15,634 nucleotides of DNA from Sergeia podlipaevii (GCA_030849805.1 JASANZ010001794.1:1-15634); one strand, 5' to 3'; counted from the first letter of the stretch, positions 1-8,523 are shown. Translations and numbers: made by a program. Notes: generated from the sequence alone by a model not told the origin.

Positions 1-337
1 GCCCTCCCACACAAGGCCGGCAGCAAAAATCTCAAATTAAGTGCTACTACGAGAAGAAGAATTACAATGCAATGACACCATTTTTCTTGATGAAAAGCGA
101 AGGTGCTTTTGGAATTATTGATTGAAGAAAAAGTCAAGCAAAAAAGGTAAGAACAACAACAATAGCGGAAATAACGAAAGTGGATTACAACAGTACGGCC
201 ATCATCTAGGATGCAATATGTTGAAAGAAGGTGCGCATTCCCTTTCACCCAGCAGTTACACACACAAGTGCAAAAGTATGTAACTGCTTACTTAGAGAGA
301 GTATCTCCCTTTTTAATAGAAGTTATTATAGTGACTT
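1..337. other. Intergenic sequence downstream of DPH1
   Basis: This stretch holds the 3' flank of the DPH1 gene and no convincing gene. Minus-strand reading frames beginning at ATG here stop within a few codons (for example the ATG at 79-81). Purine-rich patches around 50-60 and 122-150 would read as pyrimidine tracts on the minus strand and could belong to the splice signal of a further gene to the left, outside the window. A plus-strand frame at 211-492 is mostly antisense to DPH1 and is not believed. Confidence 0.6.
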
Positions 338-1435
338 TTAAATGGCCTTGTCAGTGTACACGGCCCAGTTGCCGCCAGCCTTCGAGTAGTGATCCATCGG
401 ATATTCCTCGCCCCACTCTGCGTTTCCGAGTGCAACCTCTGCCTCGTACGGAGAAAGAAGCGGGCGGTCAAACGCGTAGCCCCAGTCAATAGATAGTCGT
501 GGGCATGCCACCTGAATATAGCAGTCAACATCCTGCAGCATCGCCAATTTTTGTGGGAAGATTTCAGACATGAGTAGAAGTGTTACCTTCTTTCCACGCT
601 TCTCAGCAAGAGCGATTATGCGATCGACGATGCGAGGGTTTCCTTGGCGGCCCAAAGTGCCCATAATGAGTGCAAAACTGTTCGCGTTCTTTGCCCTGTC
701 AATCGCCTCCTTGCGAATTGACCGCATTTCAGAGGTGTTGTAACTCTCCTTGGTGAGCTCCTTCTTGTATGGGTCATATTGCAAGGCGTCAAGCGTGGGG
801 TGAGCAATTAGGAACGACTCTAAGTGAAAGCGTCCGTCTCCGACATACAGCACAAGGTCCACGCTGGCAGGATCCACCTTTGGGCTGGTGCAGCCTAATA
901 TTTCTCCGGTTGAGAGCGGGCGGTTCTGTGGGATGATGACCGGCGTAATGAAGTGATCTTGTAGCATCTGCATACCAGCACGCATCGATGAAATAAACTG
1001 TACGGTCGCAATGCATGCAAGACGTGTTTCCCGAGGGATGAGTGCCCTCACCGTATCAACGAAGTGCTGAACATCGATGTCAATTTCAACAAAGACATAC
1101 ATCATGTTGGCAATGGTGCAGTCCTTGATGGAAATCAGGCAGCTATGCCCGTAGTGAATAAGGAAGTCACAGCCGAGGGCTGAGGCTGCAAAATCGTCCA
1201 CACAGCACGCACCATATGTGACGTCACCTAAGATCACCATCTCTGCCCCTGTCTTCTCCTCCAGAATATCCGCGATCGGGGCGGCAAACAGGAGCAAACC
1301 TTCGGGAAATTGCAATGCAACGCGCTTGGCGCTCTTCTCAAGAATTCGTTTCACACATTTGTCAATCTCGAAACGGTAGTTGGAGGGCAAATTATACTGC
1401 TGCGACTCCGACGCGCCTTGTGCATCCTGGGACAT
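338..1435 (-). CDS. DPH1: Diphthamide biosynthesis subunit 1 (radical-SAM-like 3-amino-3-carboxypropyl transferase)
   Basis: The 365-residue product matches the Dph1/Dph2 family and specifically Dph1. With Dph2 this protein transfers the 3-amino-3-carboxypropyl group of S-adenosylmethionine to a histidine of elongation factor 2, the first step of diphthamide synthesis in the cytosol. The three cysteines that hold the 4Fe-4S cluster in this family are visible in their usual contexts: C77 in YGACCVDD, C182 in LGCTSPK and C311 in VACPRLSIDWG. Other family landmarks are QFPEGLL (residues 42-48), YVGDGRFH (197-204) and a C-terminal EYPMDHY (344-350). It is somewhat shorter than the yeast protein, mostly in the tails. 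The ATG at 1435 is the first in frame, and a plausible trans-splice acceptor lies 24-30 nt upstream. All three ligands are intact, so I expect an active enzyme. Confidence 0.93.
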   Translation of the reverse strand: MSQDAQGASESQQYNLPSNYRFEIDKCVKRILEKSAKRVALQFPEGLLLFAAPIADILEEKTGAEMVILGDVTYGACCVDDFAASALGCDFLIHYGHSCLISIKDCTIANMMYVFVEIDIDVQHFVDTVRALIPRETRLACIATVQFISSMRAGMQMLQDHFITPVIIPQNRPLSTGEILGCTSPKVDPASVDLVLYVGDGRFHLESFLIAHPTLDALQYDPYKKELTKESYNTSEMRSIRKEAIDRAKNANSFALIMGTLGRQGNPRIVDRIIALAEKRGKKVTLLLMSEIFPQKLAMLQDVDCYIQVACPRLSIDWGYAFDRPLLSPYEAEVALGNAEWGEEYPMDHYSKAGGNWAVYTDKAI

Positions 1436-1458
1436 GCGCGATGGTGTATCTTCTGAAT

Positions 1459-1533
1459 CTAAAGCTTTTCCAAATAATAATAATAATAATAAAGGTAAAA
1501 GTTATAAAGCATTAAAAAAGAAAACAAAAAAAG
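1459..1533 (-). promoter_or_regulatory. Probable trans-splice acceptor of DPH1
   Basis: On the minus strand a T-rich tract (1514-1533) is followed by AG dinucleotides ending at 1465 and 1459, giving a 5' UTR of about 24-30 nt before the ATG at 1435. The AAT repeat lies between tract and AG. Assigned by pattern and by kinetoplastid convention; no transcript data. Confidence 0.5.
1473..1492. repeat. AAT trinucleotide microsatellite
   Basis: Six perfect AAT units plus a partial unit lie just upstream of the DPH1 start, between its pyrimidine tract and the likely splice AG. Confidence 0.85.
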
Positions 1534-1793
1534 TATCCAAGACAGCATCAATAGACAGAAAACACAAACAAGCAATCAACAGCAAAAAAAAAGCGTTCCA
1601 AACAGGCAGCTACTCACGTTCATTACCACGTTTACTTCCTTTATTTATATATGAGTAGTTTTTTTTTTTTTACTGTACAGGTACACTAGCAGTTTTTTTT
1701 CCCCTTGGAGGAGGCTCAAGATAGCGCCAAGTTTCCCTTGTGCTTTCGTGTAAGCAAAAAAAAAAAAAAAGGGTGGGAGAAAAGGATAAAATG

Positions 1794-1812
1794 CCCGTTC
1801 CCCCCCCCTCCC
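1794..1812 (-). other. Possible G-quadruplex motif in the 3' UTR of the BRCT gene
   Basis: Plus-strand CCC, C9 and CCC tracts separated by 3 and 1 bases read on the transcribed minus strand as GGG-A-G9-AAC-GGG, which fits the G3+N1-7 quadruplex rule. It starts 14 nt beyond the stop codon. Motif match only. Confidence 0.45.
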
Positions 1813-1826
1813 TTTCATCACAGATT

Positions 1827-4800
1827 CTACAGAACTTCATCGACCCGTGAGCGCTTCCGTAAGCGCACTTCGCGGAGCATCTCATAATCGCTGGAAACTG
1901 GTTCCTCCGTTGATAGGCAGTGCACTAAGTATTCTAAGCGCAGCACAGGCACCGCTCTCCACGCTCCTATGGCGTCAGTCTGAAGCTGCATCAGCTGCTC
2001 TTCACTCCACACGCTGTCATCAGCAAGAATCATCATGGGGGAGCTGAGTCCACGCTCTTCAGTGGCGTTGCTTGTGGCGTCAGCGAGTATATCAGATGGA
2101 ATCGCGCTTCTAACTTGATGGCAGCCACCCGAGCGTAGCACCCGTGCGAAGCTGCTGTACCGTACCTCGGAGCTGCAGCACAGCACGACAGAATCCCACT
2201 TTTCATAGGGTCTGCCCACTGCCCGCCTCTGCAGCTGGCAGCTACGCACAAGAGAGACGACAGAAGAACGCTGCTCAAGACGTCGGGCTAGTGCAGGACT
2301 CCACTCACATGTAGATTCGTTGACAACGCGGCCAGCGGCTGCCGAGTCACGCAAAAAGTTCGGCGCAAGCACCCATTTACCAGCTGCTACACATCGCAAG
2401 AACATTTCAGTCTTGGACGGCTTGCTTGTGATGAAGTGTGTGCATGCATCGGAATCAGCTGTGATGGCAATGGTCATCTTCGTCCCAGAGTCTTCCTTGT
2501 GCTCCTCGGCAGTGGAGGCTGACAGAGACGCCAGAAGAGCATCCACGTCCATGAGCCGACGCACATCCTTCGCGATAAGCAACACAAAGGTGGTGGTGGT
2601 CGAAAAAGGCTCAGGGGGTGGTGGCGCGTCTGTTGCTCTCTTGACGGCAGCTCCTGACTCATCCTTGGTTCCCTCGTCATCTCCCAACACGCCATCTGAT
2701 AAAGCTTCCCTCGCCCAGTCCCGCTCATCTAGTGCTGCGTTACGAACTACAAGGCCCTCCCCATCTCCGTCACAGTGTTGGTACACAACGTACTGAGACT
2801 CCGCAGCAGCAGTAGCGGCACCAGCGACGGCACGGCTACTGCCATTGAAAAGAAGGCCCGAAGCGCGCTTGCTAGTGGCCGAGATGGAGAGCAACGCACG
2901 CGATGTAGAGGAGCCTCTCGACCCAGTAGTTTGAACGTGAAACGAGGAGATCATAGCGCGTGGAACCAGGCCAGAGGTCACAGAAGCAGTGGCAGCAACT
3001 GAGTTGCCTCCGTCAGGACACAGAGCACGGGCACCACTACCACCCATGGCATTTAGATCACTTCCACACGGAATGCTCGGTGACATCGTCGTCATAGTCG
3101 TCGCCGTCGTTCCAGTAGTGGTAGAGTTCATCGTTGTGGGACCACTGCTGCCGGAGATGATGTGGCTGTTTTCTGTAGTAGTTTCTAGCTCCTCAATGAG
3201 AGCTTCGAGCGTGAGAGAGGAACCAGAGTCTCCCTCACCACTGCACTCACCTGTGCTTTCTTCTTCTTCTTCACCCCCTGCCACATTCAGCAGACCCTCC
3301 AACTTCGGCGCTGCCTGAGTCACGCCAGCGGTGGCGTGCTGAGATGAGGACAGCGCTGTTGCATGAACAGAATGCTGCCGCTGACTAGCACCCTCTTCCT
3401 CCTCATCCTCCACCTTGCCAGCACAAGCAGCCTCTTCCTCGACACACGCTGGCAGTTTTCCTGGCTGCGCTGAGGGAGGAGCGCATTGCTCACTCTGTGG
3501 TGATTCCAAAGATGGCTGTGCACTTAGGAAAGCACTGTCACATTGCATCGGTGCAGCTGCTGCCGCTGCTACTGCCGATGTTGATGGAACCTGCAGCACA
3601 AACGCGGAAGGATCTATCCAGCGCCGCGCCGCCAAGGATCGTAACACCCACTCCACGTCGACCAACTGGCACCGGCATTGACAATGCAATACGGGGGGTG
3701 AGAAGGAAGTAGATGACACTGTGTCTACTGCCGTTGACAAGAGGTGCTGATTCTTAGAAACGTGAGCTGCCAGTGTAGCCACAGCGTCAAGGACGTGGTA
3801 GCCAGCACGAGGAACCACAAGATGCGTGGTGGTAGGCGACATCTTTCTTCCTTCTCTATCAGAACCCTCCAACTCCGTATCACTGGCGCTACACAGAACA
3901 AGATTCGGCTGAACCAGTCCGTGGAGCCCTGTGGCGCGCACAAAACGCGCAAATTTCTCCACACGTGACTGTGGCAACCCGATAAAGACAATACGCGGTC
4001 GAAACGGGTTCACTACGCGAAACGCTGTACAGGCAACCCGTCGCTGTTGAGCTAAGCAGCACTGCAACCATTGTGGGGAGACAAATTCTAAGCCGGGGCG
4101 AGGAAAAATGCTCTCTTCTACAGCATCATGACGCTCCCCATCTTGTCCTGTAAATACAAGCACATGCGTGGTCGTGTCTGTCACATGGTTGGACCGTTTG
4201 ACGCCTACCTGATCGAACAACCTCCCCAACTCTCGTTCACTGCCTATTCCCTCTGTCTCCGCTACTTCACGCGTACCGCCTAAGCGGGGACAGAAGTCAC
4301 TGTGATAGTATACAGTAACGTCACCCATGTCCTCATGCAGTCTTGCTAGTCCACTGAGTTTGTGTGCCACTCTTTCTTCAAAAGCTACGAGAGGGATGTC
4401 ACTGCTAGTCGTGCTGAAACGAGGTGCTACAACTGAAAGCGATGTACTTTCCCCTCTCGTCCTCTTTCTCTGCTGCTCTCCATTTTGCTCTATCTCGTGC
4501 TCATCGTACACAGCGAAGAAATCTTCCTCTGCGATGGTGCTTATGAGATGCCTTTGGGCAAAGCATATCTTTTCATTTGCGCTTGCGTCAAACCCGTCTC
4601 CCTGAGAAGGAATTACGAGCAGACCACAATTTCTGGTTAGTGCAGAATCGTATACCGCAGCCCGTGTACCGCACAGCGTACGTACACGTCGCCGCTTTGC
4701 AGAAGACAACCCTGTCGTGCAGACTGTCCGCCCTGTCAAACTATGCTTCACGTCGTATGTTGGCGCGTCCGCCATCACACACGCACCTTGGTGAACCCAA

Positions 4801-5150
4801 GCAGCACTCACACACGGTACGCCTCGTTCGCGAGCAACACGCAGCTTTCCTGAAGACGTGGCCAAACAGAGAGGCGACGCAGCACAGCATCCAGCAGGAG
4901 CAACAGATGGGTATTGTGTGCTAGTGGATGCGTCAGCTACGAAGGTCTGTGGCACGTTGGTAGAGACGATCAGCACTCTTGTGGTGAGGGTAAGATCTCC
5001 TGACCACCCGAGCCCTCGTGAACGTAGTGCGCGTCTAACTGTGGTAAGATCACCCCCACGCACCCCGGTTGTCGTCACCAATGCGGGTGAAGAGGCTGGG
5101 GTAGAGGGGGCAGAACTAATTCCAGTACTCGTGTTAGTGTGAGAGCTCAT
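1827..5150 (-). CDS. Large nuclear scaffold protein with about six BRCT-like segments
   Basis: The 1107-residue product carries repeated BRCT-like segments, phosphopeptide- or protein-binding folds typical of DNA-damage and replication scaffolds (TopBP1/Rad4, PTIP, MDC1 types). I see them at about 55-130 (SAAWVHQG), 138-215, 275-380 (THVLVF then FVSPQWLQCCL), 383-520 (THLVVP then VDVEWVLRSL), 852-938 (THFITSKPSKTEMFLRCVAAGKWVL in pieces) and 984-1090 (VLRLEYLVHCL). The conserved Trp occurs in segments 1, 3, 4 and 5; segment 6 has Tyr in that place and segment 2 is the weakest. The middle (about 521-850) is low-complexity and acidic, with an Ala run, Glu/Asp clusters (578-586, 626-631) and a Thr-rich patch (672-690), and is probably disordered. 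Basic clusters at 152-157, 226-232 and 1096-1102 could be nuclear-localisation signals. No catalytic domain is visible. Orthology to a named BRCT protein is not claimed. Confidence 0.85.
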   Translation of the reverse strand: MSSHTNTSTGISSAPSTPASSPALVTTTGVRGGDLTTVRRALRSRGLGWSGDLTLTTRVLIVSTNVPQTFVADASTSTQYPSVAPAGCCAASPLCLATSSGKLRVARERGVPCVSAAWVHQGACVMADAPTYDVKHSLTGRTVCTTGLSSAKRRRVRTLCGTRAAVYDSALTRNCGLLVIPSQGDGFDASANEKICFAQRHLISTIAEEDFFAVYDEHEIEQNGEQQRKRTRGESTSLSVVAPRFSTTSSDIPLVAFEERVAHKLSGLARLHEDMGDVTVYYHSDFCPRLGGTREVAETEGIGSERELGRLFDQVGVKRSNHVTDTTTHVLVFTGQDGERHDAVEESIFPRPGLEFVSPQWLQCCLAQQRRVACTAFRVVNPFRPRIVFIGLPQSRVEKFARFVRATGLHGLVQPNLVLCSASDTELEGSDREGRKMSPTTTHLVVPRAGYHVLDAVATLAAHVSKNQHLLSTAVDTVSSTSFSPPVLHCQCRCQLVDVEWVLRSLAARRWIDPSAFVLQVPSTSAVAAAAAAPMQCDSAFLSAQPSLESPQSEQCAPPSAQPGKLPACVEEEAACAGKVEDEEEEGASQRQHSVHATALSSSQHATAGVTQAAPKLEGLLNVAGGEEEEESTGECSGEGDSGSSLTLEALIEELETTTENSHIISGSSGPTTMNSTTTGTTATTMTTMSPSIPCGSDLNAMGGSGARALCPDGGNSVAATASVTSGLVPRAMISSFHVQTTGSRGSSTSRALLSISATSKRASGLLFNGSSRAVAGAATAAAESQYVVYQHCDGDGEGLVVRNAALDERDWAREALSDGVLGDDEGTKDESGAAVKRATDAPPPPEPFSTTTTFVLLIAKDVRRLMDVDALLASLSASTAEEHKEDSGTKMTIAITADSDACTHFITSKPSKTEMFLRCVAAGKWVLAPNFLRDSAAAGRVVNESTCEWSPALARRLEQRSSVVSLVRSCQLQRRAVGRPYEKWDSVVLCCSSEVRYSSFARVLRSGGCHQVRSAIPSDILADATSNATEERGLSSPMMILADDSVWSEEQLMQLQTDAIGAWRAVPVLRLEYLVHCLSTEEPVSSDYEMLREVRLRKRSRVDEVL

Positions 5151-5806
5151 AGATGTCTAAGTAGAATTATAATGTAAGTGAAAAAAAGAAAATAAATAAA
5201 TAAATAAATAGATGTCTAGTAGCTAAGAATAGTTAGTAACGCTTCCCTTCTCTTTCTATATGTGTATATTCTCAAAAGTAAAAGATAAACGTGAAAGGGA
5301 AAAAAACACGGGCCTAGCTGCATCCCAGACCCGCTTTTCGATGCAATCCTTTGCGTGATGTGAGAGTTTCTCCCTCTCTTTCTCCCCTACAGATTCTTTT
5401 TTCTTTGTCCAGGGTATCAAAGGGAAATTAGACGAGAGAATACACTAGCAAATGCACCTACCAAGTGAATAGTAAAACAAAAAGATAAGTAGCACAACGC
5501 AATTTTTTTTTTAAAAAGAGTAAAACATGGAGAGAGAATTATAAAAAAAAGAATTATTGTGTTTCAAAGCAGCACATAGGTACTGTGCCTTCATCCGAAA
5601 GGATAAAAAGAGAGCAAACGTGAAAGTGGAATAAAGAATTTTACACATGCGGTGCTGCACAGTGCAATTCCTCTATAATCCCCTTTCGTATCAAGTGAAA
5701 ACAGGCTGAAGGGAAGCAAAACTGCTTTTTTAAAAATGGTTTATGTGTAAATTAGAAATCATATTGCGTGTCTCAAGCAAAACAACAACACAAAGTCAGC
5801 AGGCGC
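5151..5806. other. Intergenic spacer between RPS15A and the BRCT gene
   Basis: This 656-nt AT-rich spacer holds the 3' UTR of RPS15A and the 5' UTR of the BRCT gene. Contents are a TAAA tetranucleotide repeat (5191-5210), T9/A5 homopolymers near 5503-5517 and a pyrimidine-rich plus-strand tract at 5367-5392. No gene or tRNA was recognised. Confidence 0.65.
5157..5209 (-). promoter_or_regulatory. Probable trans-splice acceptor of the BRCT gene
   Basis: A minus-strand T-rich tract, including an ATTT repeat (5190-5209) and a T7 run, is followed by the first AG ending at 5157. This would leave a 5' UTR of only 6 nt before the ATG at 5150. No transcript data. Confidence 0.45.
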
Positions 5807-6199
5807 TTAGTAGAAGAAGCCGAGCACCTTACCACCAGTGTTGCGGGAGCGAGCCTCCTCGTGGTCCATAATACCCAGAGAAGTGGTGAGGACAACGAAG
5901 CCGAACTGACGGGAGGGGAGAATGTTCTTCATCCACTTCTCGTAGTCGCGGGAGTTGCAATCGAAGCGGGGGCAGATGGCGCCGCACTTGTTGAGGCGAC
6001 CGTTCAGATTGACGACGATCTTGCCAGCGCGGTGGTCATCGATGATCTCAAACTCACCAATGTAGCCGTGCTTCTGCATGACCTGCAGAAACTTGATGAC
6101 GACCTTGGAGGAAGGACGAATCAGCACCTGACGCTTGCCACGGCGCTCAGCGCTCGCAATGGTGCGGAGCGCGTTCGCCAGAACGCTCATCATGGTCAT
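5807..6199 (-). CDS. RPS15A: 40S ribosomal protein S15A (uS8)
   Basis: The 130-residue product is a clear uS8 protein, component of the small ribosomal subunit where it binds the central domain of 18S rRNA. Highly conserved blocks include [16 protein letters not shown] (from about residue 18), [43 protein letters not shown] and the C-terminal IMDHEEAR...GGKVLGFFY. The length equals the eukaryotic norm of 130. The start at 6199 is chosen because [11 protein letters not shown] aligns with the universal N-terminus and a splice AG sits at 6211-6212. A GTG-initiated extension to 6250 would cross that acceptor, so it is rejected. It lies tail-to-head with the BRCT gene in the same transcription unit. 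Nothing in it looks broken. Confidence 0.97.
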   Translation of the reverse strand: MTMMSVLANALRTIASAERRGKRQVLIRPSSKVVIKFLQVMQKHGYIGEFEIIDDHRAGKIVVNLNGRLNKCGAICPRFDCNSRDYEKWMKNILPSRQFGFVVLTTSLGIMDHEEARSRNTGGKVLGFFY

Positions 6200-6210
6200 T
6201 TTTGCTAGAG

Positions 6211-6277
6211 CTATATATGTATAAGCGTGCAATGCGTGTACAACACCCAAAAGGGAAAAAAGAAGAGCGGAGAAGAA
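6211..6277 (-). promoter_or_regulatory. Probable trans-splice acceptor of RPS15A
   Basis: A strong minus-strand pyrimidine tract (6249-6277) is followed by TATATAG ending at 6211, giving an 11-nt 5' UTR. A second AG ends at 6205. The short UTR is consistent with a highly translated ribosomal protein mRNA. Confidence 0.55.
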
Positions 6278-6434
6278 TTAGTAAGCATGAAATAATAGCA
6301 ATCCACAGAACAACAACGACAAAAAAAATACGTACGGCAGCGAGAGAGGTACGAGATCCTCCATTTAATAGATTTAAAAGGGTTTGATCTGTGTGCACGC
6401 TTAAAAAAAAAAAAATGCGACAAGAGTGATGCAC

Positions 6435-6457
6435 AGACACACACACACACATACACA
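6435..6457. repeat. CA dinucleotide microsatellite
   Basis: A CA-rich tract with one imperfection (ATACAC) lies upstream of RPS15A on the plus strand; on the transcribed strand it is a TG repeat. Confidence 0.75.
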
Positions 6458-7149
6458 CTTGTTTCAAGCTTCTTCCATTTCCTTCATCCCCCCAAGACAG
6501 TTCCCTCTGCGTGACAGGTATGCCTTTTTTTTCTTCACAAATTTTACCTGCGTCATCTGGCGAAGGGGAGGGGGAACACATGGAGGCCATCTCCGATGAA
6601 ACTCCTTTCGATATTTCGATCTCTATTCGGCAAAAGATACTAAAAAATATCCACTTTTCTCTGAATAACTATGGGGTTACGCCTCCGGTTGTCCAAAATA
6701 AAGAAAAGAAAACACAATTAACCCCCAAGATTCATTCAGATACAGGTATGAGCTTTTTTTTTACGCATACGTAGTGAATAGAAAGGCTCATATTTCTCTG
6801 TTTTCTTTTTTTGAAGTGGAAATATGTGCTTTCTATTCAGTCTGTCACTTCCCTTATTCATTTCTTTTAAACTATCATGTCATGCTGAGTACGCTACCCA
6901 TAAACGCGCAATGCCTTACTTTTTGCATTTTTTTTTTTTTAAGGATCACATGAATAAGGGAATGCAAACCTCCACTATTTTGAGGGTATATTAATTCCTT
7001 TATACATTATCACTTGCAAAAAGCGCTACACCACATGTTCACACTATGGACAGTTTTTTTTTAAAAAATATAATCACGATATTTTGCGCAGTTTCAACAT
7101 CCTCATTTTATACTAGGTGATTCTGAGAAATAGTAACAATATAGGTTGC

Positions 7150-7169
7150 ACTCCTCTAAAAAAAGGAGT
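7150..7169. repeat. Short inverted repeat around an A-run
   Basis: ACTCCT (7150-7155) and AGGAGT (7164-7169) are perfect inverted arms around an 8-nt loop. On the minus strand this lies in the likely 3' UTR of the orphan gene. Could arise by chance. Confidence 0.4.
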
Positions 7170-7233
7170 CCGGCAAGCTACCATTATTACTATTTTTTTT
7201 TTAAGCAACATTTCGAATCCCTATACTTCAATC

Positions 7234-7281
7234 AAATATATGTATATTTAGAAATTTGATGTTATATTGCCAATATAACAT
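7234..7281. repeat. Two adjacent perfect AT-rich palindromes
   Basis: AAATATA-TG-TATATTT (7234-7249) has 7-bp arms. ATGTTATATTG-C-CAATATAACAT (7259-7281) has 11-bp arms around one base. They are 9 nt apart, 95 nt beyond the orphan gene stop. Function unknown. Confidence 0.7.
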
Positions 7282-7375
7282 AGCTATTCATACTTTCAAT
7301 TCTCTGAAGCTGTGACGACCTGTTTGCCGCGTTACATATTAAAACATACTTACTTTCGTTCATCAGTTCTACTTC

Positions 7376-7945
7376 CTAATAAGATAGTTCGCAGTTGGCC
7401 AGCGCTATGGCGCCTTTCGCCACACCCTCATGTGAGACTTCCTTTCTGGCAGTGCCAGCTTCATGCGTGTCTGTAAGACACCCACCGTTTCCTTGAGAAA
7501 CTTTTTCGTATCTAGTTGCATCACAACTACTACTAGTTAGCTCTCTATCCTTCGCAGTTTTCTCACGGTCCCCATCAATGTTGTGGCCGTCACATGAGGC
7601 GGGTGTCATCGAGACTGGAGGTGGTAAGAAAGCAAAAAAGATGTTAGGGGGAATGGTCGCCACTGAGGCATCACTGGCCACAGCCGCGACTGCCATATTG
7701 GTCTCTTGAGCTGAGATGGTAACAGTGGGAGAAGCTGGCATGTTATTGCTTTTCGTTTGTGTGACTACAAGCGCAAGAGGAGTATCAGATGGTGGGTTAA
7801 ATACTCTTTCGCCGACTAGCTCCTGATACTGCTTAAAGTATATTCCGCTGCTACAGATTCCATATTGTCTCACCACGGTTATACATCCAGAGATCACTCC
7901 CGACTGTTCTTCGTCTCCCAAGTCAGAAGCCTTGCTATTAAACAT
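7376..7945 (-). CDS. Hypothetical protein, orphan, 189 residues
   Basis: I do not recognise this protein. Support for a real gene is indirect: base composition steps up sharply from the AT-rich flank to near-balanced GC, the frame is open for 189 codons from ATG 7945, and a good pyrimidine tract plus AG lies upstream (8051-8086) with no other ATG in the 105-nt leader. The first third (about residues 15-60, with a VVRQYGI segment and a YFKQYQELVG segment) could be a small folded region. The rest is Ala/Thr/Ser-rich and then charged, with no membrane segment or signal peptide. A GTG at 7966 lies in the same frame but is unlikely as a start in a kinetoplastid. Alternatives are a fast-evolving lineage-specific gene or the decayed remnant of a longer one. 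Confidence 0.55.
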   Translation of the reverse strand: MFNSKASDLGDEEQSGVISGCITVVRQYGICSSGIYFKQYQELVGERVFNPPSDTPLALVVTQTKSNNMPASPTVTISAQETNMAVAAVASDASVATIPPNIFFAFLPPPVSMTPASCDGHNIDGDREKTAKDRELTSSSCDATRYEKVSQGNGGCLTDTHEAGTARKEVSHEGVAKGAIALANCELSY

Positions 7946-8050
7946 ATCCAGCAAGCGCTTGCCCACGTGTAACCGCTAGTACAAAATGCAGAGTTCTCCA
8001 GCCTTTTTTTTTTCTAGGTTTATTCCTAAAGTGTACCAACTATTACTATG

Positions 8051-8086
8051 CTGATGAGCGAAGGCGGGAAGAAGAAAAAGAAAAAG
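8051..8086 (-). promoter_or_regulatory. Probable trans-splice acceptor of the orphan gene
   Basis: The minus strand has a pyrimidine tract (about 8062-8086) followed by CATCAG ending at 8051. The predicted 5' UTR is 105 nt and contains no ATG. Confidence 0.5.
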
Positions 8087-8500
8087 CAGAGTATACCAAA
8101 GTATGGCTATCCCTCGCAAAAAAAAAACTCCCGCATATACCAGAGCAATGCGCAGGCAGCTAACACATTTTTCTTCATTATTACCACGCGGCATATGCAA
8201 CAGAAAAGAGAAGCCATTAGCATTGTTCACCAAAGCTAATAATCGTAATATGTAAAAAAAAAGCAAGATGAGAAAAGCAGTAAGCACTAAAAACAGGGGG
8301 CGTCCTCCATCGACATCAGATGGGCAGATACACACGTTCACATAAATGGTATAGCTGAGGTTTTGCCTTTGTGGTCATATAGCGATGACGATGCAGAAAG
8401 CTATTGATACAGCCGCCTCGAATTACTATGCTCTTCTTTCTTCTCCTTCCTTTGCTTGCATCTCCCTCGTGTCATCCCTGAGTTAGCTGTAGTGCCAAAC

Positions 8501-8523
8501 GACAACAACAACAGCAACAACAA
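8501..8523. repeat. Imperfect CAA trinucleotide repeat
   Basis: About seven CAA units with one CAG interruption lie in the likely 3' UTR of the folliculin-like gene (TTG on the transcribed strand). Confidence 0.7.

Larger units (their letters stand above)
1436..1826. other. Intergenic spacer between the BRCT gene and DPH1
   Basis: This 391-nt AT-rich spacer carries the 3' UTR of the BRCT gene and the 5' UTR of DPH1. It holds a run of 15 A (about 1756-1770), a T-run near 1660, an AAT microsatellite and a C9 run. No coding sequence is seen. Confidence 0.7.
6200..7375. other. Long AT-rich intergenic spacer
   Basis: This 1.18-kb gap is the longest spacer in the window. Its right part must contain the 3' UTR of the orphan gene and its left part the 5' signals of RPS15A. 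It has T8-T13 homopolymers (6514, 6753, 6929, 7055, 7192), a CA repeat, a short hairpin and two palindromes. Plus-strand 6511-6774 and minus-strand 6147-6590 open frames resemble no protein and are made of simple sequence, so I see no gene. Confidence 0.6.

Noticed and set aside
2320..2796. Plus-strand frame of 158 codons inside the BRCT gene
   Set aside because: It is antisense to a well-supported coding region and compositionally a mirror of it.
6200..6250. 17-residue N-terminal extension of RPS15A
   Set aside because: It would begin at a non-ATG codon and lies upstream of the likely splice AG at 6211; the family N-terminus starts at 6199.
6147..6590. Minus-strand open frame of 147 codons with a hydrophobic stretch
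   Set aside because: It overlaps RPS15A in another frame, and its sequence comes from the TG repeat and pyrimidine tracts of the RPS15A leader.
7205..7225. TTCGAATCC resembling a tRNA B box
   Set aside because: No matching A box or cloverleaf arms are present and the GG at the start of the B box is missing.
7976..8341. Minus-strand frame of 121 codons resembling a membrane protein
   Set aside because: It starts at GTG, and the Leu/Phe strings come from pyrimidine tracts; it also spans the predicted acceptor of the orphan gene.
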